DNA of 64,000 bases from Osmia lignaria lignaria. Its lineage: Eukaryota > Arthropoda > Insecta > Hymenoptera > Megachilidae. A program made the translations under genes and the position numbers. This document shows, piece by piece, positions 9,896 to 20,856 of the stretch. The stretch is taken from assembly GCF_051020975.1 (NCBI RefSeq), contig NC_135040.1:9665501-9729500 (forward strand), given 5' to 3'. Below the pieces are notes generated by a model. It did not search any database. It was not told the origin of the DNA and saw only the letters and a list, made by a program, of their open reading frames with translations. The first letter of the stretch is position 1, and the number at the start of each line of letters is the position of its first letter.

Positions 9896-12800
9896 CTAAA
9901 CGTGAGTGGTCAGATATTCCTTGATGGAATCTTTGTCCCTAGCAAGCCATGACGCGTTCAATCTAATGGACTCGATACTTTGTTGAACTGTTCTTTCCGT
10001 TCCAGGTGTTGGATGGGACTTGAAGAATTCCTCGACGTCTTTGGCCCGTTCTTCGGTGACGAAGTTCTCTGTGGTAAATTTAACCAATCTTGAAATCAAG
10101 AAACCGCCACCGTAACGGTCGAGCAACGTCTTCCAGTTTTCTTTAAAGAAATCCCATGCCATAACACGGCCTTTGTACGTCATTGCTACCGACATGATGG
10201 CAAATACTGTATCCTGAGCTCTTACTTCGTCGCTCATAGCGAAATTAAGAACCTTTGCTAACAATGTTTCATCCTTGATCGCGCCTAAGGCTCTCAATAT
10301 TCTATCCTTCTCCTCGTGCAGATCTGCTTCTCGGTAGAGCCTCAACATTGTTTCGTACGTGTCAGCATCGCCGACGGAGAGTACAGCTCGGTAAACAGGA
10401 CTACGTAAATCAGCAGCGAGAAGTGTCGTACCAGAAACGTGTAGTTCGAATCTCTTCTTTGCTTCTTTTATAGTGTCTTCGTCGTTCAGAGCGGCCATAC
10501 GACCCAACACCAGAGACCGTAGAAGAGTGTCTAAATGACTTTCGGTGGGTTTAGGATCCCAGCCTAATTTGTTGGTAATGTCGCGCATTAAATTGCGTCC
10601 ATACGCCTTGAACGAGTCCTCGAAGTCTAAATGAGAAACGAGAACTCCGATTTTCCCTAAGCTATTGACTATACTAGACCAAACGGTATAGTTATCTTCC
10701 TTTTGAAATGCTTGCATCAGCTGAAGTACTTCGACGGTAGAAGCATGGCCGGCTTGTACCATGGCGAATAAATCGTCTAACAAACCCAACCTGTCTAGCG
10801 GAGGTAACGCGTGATCTTTGACTGCAGGTAGCAAAAGAGACAGAGCTTCCGGGCTGTAATGAGTTCTGTAGAAACCGATCGTTCCAGGGTTAATCTTTAC
10901 CCAATGATTTTCAGGAACATCTTTAACTCGGAGTTCTTTAGTTTTCTCGTCCAACAACGCCTTAAGTACACACTCCTCAGGATCCTTTGCCGTGCTTATA
11001 CTAATTGGTATGATCCATAAGCTGGTTCCAGTGTCTGTAGAACCATCAGCTAAAAATCTTTCTTGGGACAAAGACAGAACTCGATCGGTACCTTCTTGAC
11101 GATGCTGTACCCTAACAACAGGGAAACCTTGCTGTTCAGTCCACGTAGACATTACGCTACGGACATTTTTGTTGCTAGCTTCTTCCAAAGCATCCCAAAG
11201 ATCCCCTGTTTCGGCATTGCCGTAGCTGTGCTTTTTCAAATATAAATTCATACCCTTTCGGAAATCGTCATCGCCAATATAAGAATGCAACATTCGAATA
11301 ACACATGCGCCTTTGTTGTAAGAAATGTCATCGAAAATCTCATCGATCTCGGAAGGATGACCGACTGGCACTTCAATCGGATGACTATTTTTTAGAGCAT
11401 CTAATTCTAATGCTCTGATATAGGTGTCGGTTACGAATTGTGTCCAGATATCGTATTCTGGGAACAAATGGGCAACGCATAAGAATTCAACGAATGACGC
11501 GTACCCCTCGTTCAACCACAGATGCGTCCACCACTCCATGGTTACAAGATTTCCAAACCACTGATGCGCTAATTCGTGCGCTACAACTAATGCTATCCAT
11601 TGCTTTCGAACGGCAGACGTATTCTGTGGATCTACCAAGAGACAAGTTTCCCGATAAGTGACTAGACCCCAATTTTCCATAGCTCCGGATGAGAAGTCAG
11701 CAATTGCGATAAGATCAATCTTTGGGAGCGGATAAGCAATCCCGAAGTAAGTTTTGTAATATGGTAACACTTTTGTCGCTACTTCTAGTGCGAATTGTCC
11801 TTGTTCTTTTTTTAATTTTGGAGTGTACACTCGTACCAATACACCGTCGCTAGATTTGTCTTCTATGTAATCGAATTCACCAACCACGACTGCTACTAAA
11901 TATGTCGACATAATTGGAGTCCGCTCAAATACCAAAGTCTCAGTTGATTCGTTTGTTACTTTACTTTTTATTGGCTGAAATAAATAAGTGCTTTTTATTA
12001 ATTCATTAAATTATATTAATTTTTATCGAATAAAACAAAATATAACCGCAAGTGCTAGGCGCTGCTTACCATATTGGAAAGTGCTGTAAGCCCTGATGGT
12101 ACATTTAGGGTAATATCAAAGGTGGCTTTGTGCGCTGGCTCGTCCCAGCATGGGAAGCAACGTCTAGCATCTGTTGGCTCAAATTGAGTTACTGCAGCAT
12201 GCTCAACAGTCCCATTTGTCCTGTGAACATTAAATTATTTAATTATTTTAAAAGTATTAATTCTTGCTTACCATGTTTGATAAGCCAATAAGCTGTGAAT
12301 TACAAGGAAATTCAAGCTGTATTGTAAAAGTAGCTTTTAGTATAGGTTCATCCCAACAAGGGAACAGTTTACGCGCTGATGTAGGACATAAGAAAGTGAC
12401 AGCAGCAAATTTATTTTCTCTACAAAATATTAAATCCTGTAATTCAAACTATTCAATTTTACATTCATATCAAATGAAATAACTTTTACATAGTTAAAGA
12501 GATATACTTTTTTATGCTTCTCTGTAACAGTTACTCATGTTATGTGATATTGTAGAAGTCATAGTACCCAATATATTTGCTTCTATAGAAACCCTTCATC
12601 TTGTCATTAATTTCTCCAACAAATTCCAAACTTAAGTATCCACTTTTACCAGATGGTAACTTTTCATTAAATACCAAAGTAGCTGTTTCTTCAGGTGCAC
12701 ATAAGTCAATCTTCGATGTTTCAATAACTTTTCCATCCTTAGCATTGAAAGCTGCATTTTTAATATCAATATCCAATGAATTTAAAACAATAGTGTCTGT

Positions 12801-13500
12801 GGATTGCTTCACCTGAAAATATTTAAAATCTTTAGAATGTATTAAAAAAATGAAAAAAAAAAAAAGTAATAATAAGCATCTGATTATTAAAAAGAAAGTA
12901 ATATTTCTTATATAATGATCTTATCACGTTTTAATTTTAGCAATTGTACATATTCTCAATGTTTTCAGGACAGATAAAACAAGATAAGAAAAGTGCCTGT
13001 AAATTTATTGCCGCTGAAGGCTATATTGAAATTCGTCCTATACTTGATATCTCGAGAGTCCATAACTGCGAAAAGACCAGTTTTTGTTCTTTTCTGCGCA
13101 TTGTCGCTCTGATTGGCGATACTTCCAGCGGAAGTGGAAAGCGATTGGCGGATCGCTTTCCCCCACCATCGCTGCGTTTCTCCACCATCTTCCACCCTGC
13201 GCGCTTAGTTATGGACTCTCGTGACATCAAATATACATATAGAACATGAATTTTGTGGTTATGTTCGCCATATGGTGAACGCTTTCTGTTTTACTACCCG
13301 AATTATAAATTTACAACAGAAAGCAAGAATAAATAATGTTTTAATAGGTTCTCCAGATTGATCGGGCTTACGTCAATGTGCACATCCTCCTTGCCATCGA
13401 AGACAAAAGTTTTAAGATTCGGTGACAAAACAATATGATAATGGTAAGGCTGGACGTCTGTAGGCAATCGACGAAACGGTTTTTTTTCTGTGCTCGACAT
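9896..13500 (-). CDS. Psa: Puromycin-sensitive aminopeptidase (M1 family)
   Basis: Zinc metallopeptidase that removes N-terminal residues from peptides in the cytosol and acts downstream of the proteasome. Coding exons on the minus strand: 13500-13372, 12812-12568, then either 12419-12272 or 12220-12070, then 11974-9896. Phases are 0, 2, 0, and the product is 867 (or 866) residues, near the roughly 875-residue cytosolic form in mammals. Visible motifs: GAMEN exopeptidase motif around residues 272-276, zinc site HELAH around 308-312 with the third ligand Glu in LNEG about 19 residues later, and FVGEINDKMKGFYRSKY upstream. The start MSSTEKKPFRRLPTDVQPY aligns with the family start. The last exon is one uninterrupted block of 2079 nt. 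Exon 2 ends at a weak donor (GTACTA). The locus is divergent from Eip63E. Identity is certain; boundaries are by eye. Confidence 0.93.
12070..12220 (-). CDS. Psa: Psa alternative exon 3b, conventional version
   Basis: 151 nt, acceptor TTCACAG, donor ATG|GTAAGC. It encodes TNGTVEHAAVTQFEPTDARR followed by CFPCWDEPAHKATF and ends LSNM. This matches the usual PSA block with VTQFE before DARR and FPCWDEP. It enters in phase 2 and leaves in phase 0, exactly as exon 3a does, so either can join exon 2 to exon 4. This copy is the likely ancestral, mammal-like form. Confidence 0.9.
12272..12419 (-). CDS. Psa: Psa alternative exon 3a, divergent version
   Basis: 148 nt, acceptor TTTGTAG, donor ATG|GTAAGC. 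It encodes ENKFAAVTFLCPTSARK followed by LFPCWDEPILKATF and ends GLSNM. It is clearly a duplicate of exon 3b: same phases, same boundaries, FPCWDEP kept, one residue shorter. The VTQFE segment has become VTFLC. The frame is intact and constrained motifs survive, so it is not a decayed copy. Use of both in one mRNA would shift the frame, hence mutually exclusive splicing is inferred. Confidence 0.85.
13039..13235. mobile_element. MITE with 28-bp terminal inverted repeats in Psa intron 1
   Basis: The left end reads TATACTTGATATCTCGAG and continues into AGTCCATAACT. The right end in reverse complement reads TATATTTGATGTCACGAG and continues into AGTCCATAACT. The arms match over about 28 bases with three differences; total length is about 197 bp. 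There is no ORF of note. TA at both tips fits a Tc1/mariner-type non-autonomous element. It lies in the first intron of Psa and does not touch splice sites. Confidence 0.7.
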
Positions 13501-14709
13501 CGCTCGGTATTGAATCGCGACCCGATAAATTCTTAAATACCGAAAAATCTTGATAGCCGTTTTCGGTTTTCCCTTTTTGCCGACTCACAACGCAAAAGTA
13601 TGCACTAACACAGAACGTCTTAAATCATTGTAGACGCATGCGCAACATGCATACTAACTATAAAGATGCGAATGAAAATGGAGCTACTTTTATGAAAAAA
13701 AGATAAATCACGTGCTTTGATGTTACTATGAACATAAAGGCGCCACTTTCAATTTTAAAATGAGTTTATATTACAAGCTAGACTTGTTCTTTACTTAAAC
13801 TAAACGGGAATACATAAATATTTCCGTTATCTATGGTTTTATTTTCAGAACAAAGACTTTTCAATTGTTGTTATATTTAAAATTCGAAGTAAAAGAATAA
13901 TTAGTCTATGGTTAACAGTTTATTATAACTGGCGGTACAGAATGTGCGCAGAAAAAATAACCAATCAAACCATAGTCGTATAAATCTTCTCCCCTCATTT
14001 GACTCCGCTTTAGCAGTCCTCAAAGAAGCTTATGGTGCGTCCTTATATTCTTACGTGTGTACGACAAACGGAATTCAGATGGCGGTAATAGTACAGATGA
14101 AAATGTAATTAAACTACCACTCTAGTTATACATTATATACACCCAGGCCAATGTAGATCGGCCAGTTTTAGACTTTTGTCTGCGGCGCGAAGCAGTGGGG
14201 CTGTGGGAATTGAGAACTTCTTGGGAGAAGTGTATTCTCGCGGATGAGTTGTTCAAGGTAGTGGTGGCGTGCGCGAGCACCCGCCGTGTATCCAGGAAGT
14301 CGCGACAGAGAAACCCCGGGTGAAAAAGAAATATTTTCAATCTTGTTAAGGCGTGAAAAACCTTTCTTAAAGTTTAACCGGGGAAATATCAGTCGCGCGT
14401 ACTGCAATCGGAACACACGGTGCGCGATCTTAAGCAGTAAATGGGAAGATGGTGATGCATTTTTCATGGCGATCAGTTCGTTAAAGAAGCATCGTACGCT
14501 GCAACCGATGTATGAAACACGGGAAAGGTGAAGGAGGTGCTCGCCGGACCTGACCTGCCCGAGAGAAACACCACGAAACATAGCTTCTCACATACACACA
14601 CAACACATAGTACGTCACCGCCCATATGTGATGTATTTCATGCGTTTGAGCGAATGAGTAATCATGTACTGTCAAGACAAGAGTTCGACCGCCTCCAAAA
14701 GCAAAGAGG
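13501..14709. promoter_or_regulatory. Shared upstream region of Psa and Eip63E, with a candidate Eip63E leader exon
   Basis: Psa runs left from 13500 and Eip63E runs right, so this region must hold both promoters unless distant ones are used. A CpG-richer part from about 14000 to 14709 ends in a strong donor, GAGG|GTAAGT at 14709/14710, and looks like a 5' leader exon of Eip63E. It contains ATG 14654 with a short frame that would stop at once (TAA at 16132) if joined to the exon at 16128, so it would act as an upstream ORF. Exon start not determined. Confidence 0.4.
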
Positions 14710-16127
14710 GTAAGTTGACGCTCGCGAGATCCGACTATTTGAAGTAATTCCTTGGCTCTAACCCCCTCCTTACCCATTTTTCCACAACCTTTGACTGTGT
14801 CCTCGACGCGTATCGCTTTCAATTTTTACCCTCTCTTCGTATTATCATTGTGAATTTTCATCTTTCCGCTTTAAACATGTGAGCTCGATAAAGCATGATC
14901 GAATAGCTTGTTGGTGGACAGTGTCAAAACTTCCGTGATTGTGGAGGTGGGCATTAGTCCGACCAAGAGAGACAAAGTGACAAGCCATGAAAGTGCGGTA
15001 AAGAGGGAGGCAAAGGAGAGTGTGTGTCGTTTACAAATGAAAGGGGTGGGGGACGAACAGTATGTATTTCGAAGAGGGAAACGGATCATGTACATTCTTG
15101 GCGAACCTTTTTATCGAACTTCGCTCGTATAAACGAGTTTATCAGAAGTGAGATAGTATCTAAGTTGTGCATCGTCATTTGCAGTGTGAATATTGAATTG
15201 GTTTTTCGTTGCCGCGTAAACGTCGCGGAACGCGACAGATGCGTGAATGGAAAAAAGTGCTTTTGTGTACGGGGAAGCATGCGGAACATCCTGAAACAAG
15301 ATGTGGAGTCAGTAGCCACTCTAGAAATTATCAACGTAAATTATCCGCCGTTCTTTAACGTAAAACTAAAGTTTCTTAGTTCATTGACCTGTAATAACAA
15401 CACATGCGTGTACATGCTCATTAAATACATTATAAATTACATATAAACGTGGTACATACATGTATTATGTATTTATATAATACATATATCTGTCAGTTTT
15501 ATTAATTACTTGTTGCTTCTTAATAATAGAATATATACCATTGTGAGAGTCTTGTCATCTGTAACTTTGTAAAGCTTACAGTATATATGTATAACTTGTT
15601 AACAAAGCTTAATATTATTTATTATTTAATTAAATGTTTGTTGTTTCTTCTGACATATTAATTTCATCAATAGAACAAACAATTGTTTCTATTGTCTTAT
15701 TTTAATTAACCATATATGTTTAAATGTTACATAAATTGAGGAAGTATGTTATTTGCATTTGTATAGGTAATTGTCTGCTTTTTGTTCTAATAATTCCTTC
15801 TTTAAGCAAAGATGTTACACAACAGTTTTTCTTTCATTTAATTGAAAGAAAAATATCGTTATCTATAAGTAAGTTAGATGTTTATCCCGTTGATTTGAAA
15901 AAACTGCTGATTGATAATATTTTTATATATAACGTGCTTTATCCAAGGCATATATATCTTATATATCTCTACTACCATTAATCATAAGATTGAGGAACAC
16001 TGGTATTGCATACTACATGATGTCATCACACGTGTAATAGTTCATAATGTTTGAAATTCTGAGTTTCTTGGTTATATATCATTCCATGTCAGTATCTGAA
16101 TTTATATATCTTTGTTTTGATTTACAG
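14710..16127 (+). other. Probable first intron of Eip63E
   Basis: AT-rich sequence from the donor at 14710 to the acceptor TTTACAG ending at 16127. Short open frames here have no similarity to known proteins. I see no other feature. Confidence 0.4.
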
Positions 16128-16167
16128 TTGCTAAAGATTGCGCTTATTATGCACAGGGTCTGTGACA

Positions 16168-18370
16168 ATGCGAGAGAAGAAAGGAGGTGCTCTTAGCAGG
16201 GTACAAAAATTGAAAAAGCGGCTCAGCCATAGCTTTGGAAGACTTTGTAAGTATAATTAAAGTTATTTTATGTTATGTGTTACTTAAAATAATTGTACTA
16301 TTAATAAGTTTATGTTAAACAAAAGAAAAAGAATATTTTATGTTTCATATCTATGGCAGTGTTTCTATTTAAGTTTTATGATATTATTTGCATTAATTTT
16401 AAGTTATGTAATACTATTTTTTATTATTTATAATACTCTCAAGGTTGCTGTATTTGTGTACATTTTACAATAAAACTTACTGTGTTATCTAATGCTATGT
16501 TATTAATATTACTTTATCTACTTTAGCAATATCAAAAGAAGAGGCTGATGATGCTGCAAACAGGGGTCAACTGCCATATAATGGCTATTCTGAGGAGTTC
16601 CTAGACCGTTTAGAACCAAACGGCAACATACCTGCAGATAAGGATCGCCGTTATGGTAAGTGTAAGATGTACAATAGAACCTATACTTATAAAAAAAAAT
16701 TATAAAGTATGTGATATAATCTTATTTATCAAACTGAATATTGATTACTTTAATAATGAATAATAATCAGTTATATGATTTTATTGACAGTAAAGGTACA
16801 TTGCTTAAATTGAAATTTTATGTATTGATAAAATATTGAGAGATTATGATTCTACGTGGATTCCTATTGCTGTTATTTTAAAGAAAGTTTTAAGGACGAA
16901 ATTGGATGTCATAGAATGGACAGGTGTGGGCGACCATGAGAGAGTGCATCGGCAGCTTTCCGTTTCTAGTGATTCCAAGCTTCTTGATGAGGATATACGT
17001 GAAGAAGCTAGAGTAATCTTACGACCTCGGCGTCCACCACGACCCAAGTCAGAGGTCTTCCTTGGGCCGGATCCACCTCCTAGAAGAACCAAAAGATTTT
17101 CAGCATTTGGGGTAATTTTATTTACGTGCGATATTTACATTTTCAACAGTTTCATATAAAAACATATTCGCATTTATGTTTTTAGGGAGATTCTCCTTTT
17201 GGTAAATCCGAAGCTTATATAAAATTGGAACAATTAGGAGAAGGGTCATATGCCACAGTGTTCAAAGGCTATAGTCACCTTACAAATCAAGTGGTGGCAC
17301 TTAAAGAAATTAGACTGCAAGAAGAAGAAGGTGCTCCATTTACTGCCATTCGCGAGGCAAGCCTTCTTAAAGAATTGAAGCATAGCAATATCGTTACCTT
17401 ACATGATATAATTCATACACGCGAAACTCTTACTTTTGTTTTTGAATACGTTCATACCGATCTGTCTCAATACATGGAGAGGTATGGAAGTGGCAACGGA
17501 GGTTTGGATCCTCGAAATGTTAAATTGTTTTTATTTCAACTATTAAGAGGATTGGCATATTGCCACCGCAGGTAAGAAGATACATATAAAATTGAGGCGT
17601 TTGGTTTAACGTTAATAACTAATTAATTATTCCACATTAATTTAGGAGAGTATTACATAGAGATGTGAAGCCGCAAAATTTGTTAATCAGTGAAATTGGA
17701 GAACTCAAATTAGCAGATTTTGGTTTAGCAAGAGCTAAATCTGTACCATCGCATACGTATTCTCATGAAGTTGTAACTTTATGGTACAGGCCACCTGATG
17801 TTCTTTTGGGTTCCACAGAGTATTCTACCTCACTTGACATGTGGGGAGTAGGTTGCATATTTATGGAGATGTTGACTGGTGAACCAACATTCCCAGGTGT
17901 ACGCTGTACGTACGACCAACTCGATAAGATATTCAAAGTATTGGGTACTCCTACCGAAGAAACTTGGCCTGGTGTCACTCACCTGCCAGGATACAAACCG
18001 CATAGACTGGGATTCTATCCTCCACGAAAATTGGGTCTTTCATTTCCTAGACTCTATGATATTGCTGAAGGCGATAGTATGGCATCATCGCTTCTACAGT
18101 TAAATCCTGATCAACGGATAGGAGCTGAAGAAGCATTAAGGCATCCTTATTTTGCCTCTCTTCCTAGAAAACTATACGAGTTGCCTGATGGTGAGTTCAC
18201 GTGTATCAGTTAAAAATCTATATTCTTATTCGAACTACAATTTATCATTGATCGATTTTTATTTTCTTTCTTTTACAGAAGTATCGATATTTAGTGTTGA
18301 AGGTTGTCATTTGTATACAAATACGAGGCACGGGTGTGCGGATTCGCGTCATACAGCTCTTAAGACTTGA
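16168..18370 (+). CDS. Eip63E: PFTAIRE cyclin-dependent-like kinase (CDK14 type)
   Basis: Serine/threonine kinase of the CDK14/PFTAIRE group; in flies it binds Cyclin Y. Coding exons 16168-16246, 16527-16655, 16915-17111, 17186-17571, 17646-18190 and 18279-18370 give 475 residues with all phases matching. Third-exon acceptors at 16915 and 16924 are both in phase (475 or 472 residues). Visible: glycine loop GEGSYATV near 154-160, ATP lysine in VALKEI near 175, the PFTAIRE signature near 186-192, HRDVKPQN with catalytic Asp near 270, DFG near 288, and the T-loop ARAKSVPSHTYSHEVVTLWY. The N-terminal KLKKRLSHSFGRL resembles the Ser-rich N-terminal motif of CDK14. The start is fixed by an in-frame TAA at 16132-16134 upstream in the same exon. 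The C-terminal exon ends CADSRHTALKT. A very confident ortholog call. Confidence 0.93.
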
Positions 18371-20856
18371 GGTTAAAAGTAAACATAAAAAAAGAAGTAA
18401 ATAATAAGTAATTCCCAAATTCACATGTTCAATGACACGTTCATTCTCATGCAGATCAAATTCACACAGGCAAAAGCTGCCTTAAGACTCATCTACACAT
18501 TATTTCCACGCGCGTCGTTCGCTCTTTCTCAGGGCTGTTCTATAAATTCCAATCATCCTTCACAATACACATACCGATACACGCGCATTGCATAGTTATG
18601 ACATTCATATTTTTGAGTTTCTTTTCTCCTTTTTTTTTTAAGACTAGGGCACGTATCAAATGAATTAACGAAGATAAATTATAACTTGCGAATAAAACAC
18701 GAAAGTAAGCTATCTGTGGCTAAATGAAGTAAAACGATTTTATGAGATTCGCACGCTCGATTTAGAAAGCAAAAGCACGCACGACCCATCCTCGCACTTC
18801 GTCCAAATACTAGATTTAGATTGATACCAATCAAAAGAAAAGGAAAAAAAGAAGTACTACACCGCCTTGTGTCTCTTGATTCCAGTTCGAGTAAAATCCG
18901 GAGATGGCGGTTACTGGCTAGAGAAAAATATAATAAAATAATTATAACTTAGAAGAATCCTGGAAGACCTGTAATACTTTATATAAAATTTTATGCTGTT
19001 TTTGACTCTACCGTTGGTTGCTGAGACAATTGAATATATTGGTATGTAACGAAAAAATCATTGTTCGAATTAAACTAGTTGTTAATATATGACGTGATGA
19101 TAGGAAATAAAATAGAAATATAAGAAAATAGTATATCAGTACGAATCAAGTGTCGTAGCCACCAACACCACGAAACACGGTAAAAGACTAACGAAAAATG
19201 CTTATCGTTGATAGTATCGACGGTAGCGATCTAGTTGTAAGAATTTAATATTAGCGTGCTAGCGTCGATCGAGGTTCATTATCGACATTTACAAAGTAGT
19301 ATTTATCAATGATAGTGAATCAAGAGACGAAGTAATAATTTTAGCCTTAATCAAATCCAATTTGTTCAATCGCTCGTGTATTAACAGCCAATGGTGCTTG
19401 AACGAATTGTAGGAAGAAAAATGTTAATAATTTGGTAATTAGTTGTTTAGAAAGATCGTTTGGCTAATTTTGTTTTTCTAAATCGTATATCTAAATGAAC
19501 CAACTTTAATAACGTTGCAATAGTAATATAGGATAACGTAAAACAGTGTTACAGTCCTTCCATGTTTTCTCTAAGCTACGATGATTATTACGGTAAATAT
19601 TACTTCTTTAGTAGTTACATTTATACCAATTTTTCAGCACACTTATAAAAATATCAACGAGGCGAAAGCAACAAAAAATATTAAAAAAAAAAATATTTCG
19701 AAAATATTTGAGACACGTTATTACTACTATTATTACTTATTAAAATTATTATTTGAAAGAAGACGCGCAGAAGGTAGATTGTATATAGAACAACAGGTTC
19801 GTATTATTGATGATGCTGAGATAGCTGAGCTGAGACTAATAAATGTGACTTTGTAATAAATGAAAGCGTAGTTCGGTACACTTTTAGATCCTGTTCTTCG
19901 TTCGGTTTCTCCATGTTCAAACAGTCTACAGAATTCATTTAGATTTTTAAGTGTAACATAATGCAAAACCACTTGTATCTGTAATACTTATTCTGCTTAA
20001 GTATTGATTTTATATACATTTATTTCCTTATAATTATATTTTATTTGTAATTTTTCTAAGGAATAATTGATATTCAAATTGCTTCAAACTTGTACTGAGA
20101 AAGATAAAGAACTATGTTTTTGAAGTACATGTGTTTACAAATTTTGTACCTTATATGTATTATTCAATTAGAATTTTTATATTTAGCATTTTAAGTTTTG
20201 TGAACTAGTACTTTGGAAATTTTATAAAAGTTCTGTTAATACATATTTTTATATTTTATCAAATTTTCTAAGTTAAAAAAGTTAATAATATGAATAATTT
20301 TATTAAAAATTTTATCTGATTTTCAACATGACTCTGGTCAGGCGCCAGATCTCGCTCTTGTCTACAGAACACATAATTTCTGCTTTTCATTTGATAGAAA
20401 TTCGCTGCGTTGACTAACAAATATTTTTCTTATAACAGTTTTCGAGAGGAATTCATTATTTGCCGTTAGTTGATAGCATGCGATAATTGAGGTGGCGCTG
20501 AAATCAGTTTCTGTTCGGCCTAATTTTCGATGAAACGTTAACTGTTTTACCAACGCGGAATTCGGAGTTCGGCCTCGACCAGCCTCGACGCTCGCATCGC
20601 CTTAACAAAATAAAATGAAATTATTTTGTAGAGTAAAAATATTACTTCAAAATATGTTTTGTTAAATTTTTAATTATGATTGACATTAGAAAAGTTATTT
20701 TGTAGCATTAACAATTTTGATTAGGATCAACATGATTTATATATATAAATATGCAGTTTCGATGCCAAGCTGTTCTGTTTGTTATATTATACAAATATCA
20801 CTGTTTAGTATATAGTAATGCTTGATATTTTTTCTTTTACATAATTTAAAATAATC
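18371..20856. other. Eip63E 3' UTR and intergenic DNA before DTWD2
   Basis: AT-rich without recognisable genes. AATAAA at 18691-18696 lies about 320 nt past the Eip63E stop and is the likeliest poly(A) signal; others follow. A T-rich stretch and runs of TA occur near 19560-20300. The DTWD2 leader must lie near the right edge, but I cannot place its start. Confidence 0.45.
18691..18696 (+). terminator. Poly(A) signal, probably Eip63E
   Basis: First canonical AATAAA downstream of the Eip63E stop codon. The actual 3' end is not known from sequence alone. Confidence 0.4.

Noticed and set aside
14481..14822. 113-codon frame on the minus strand in the Psa/Eip63E spacer
   Set aside because: Overlaps the likely Eip63E leader exon; no known similarity or splice pattern.
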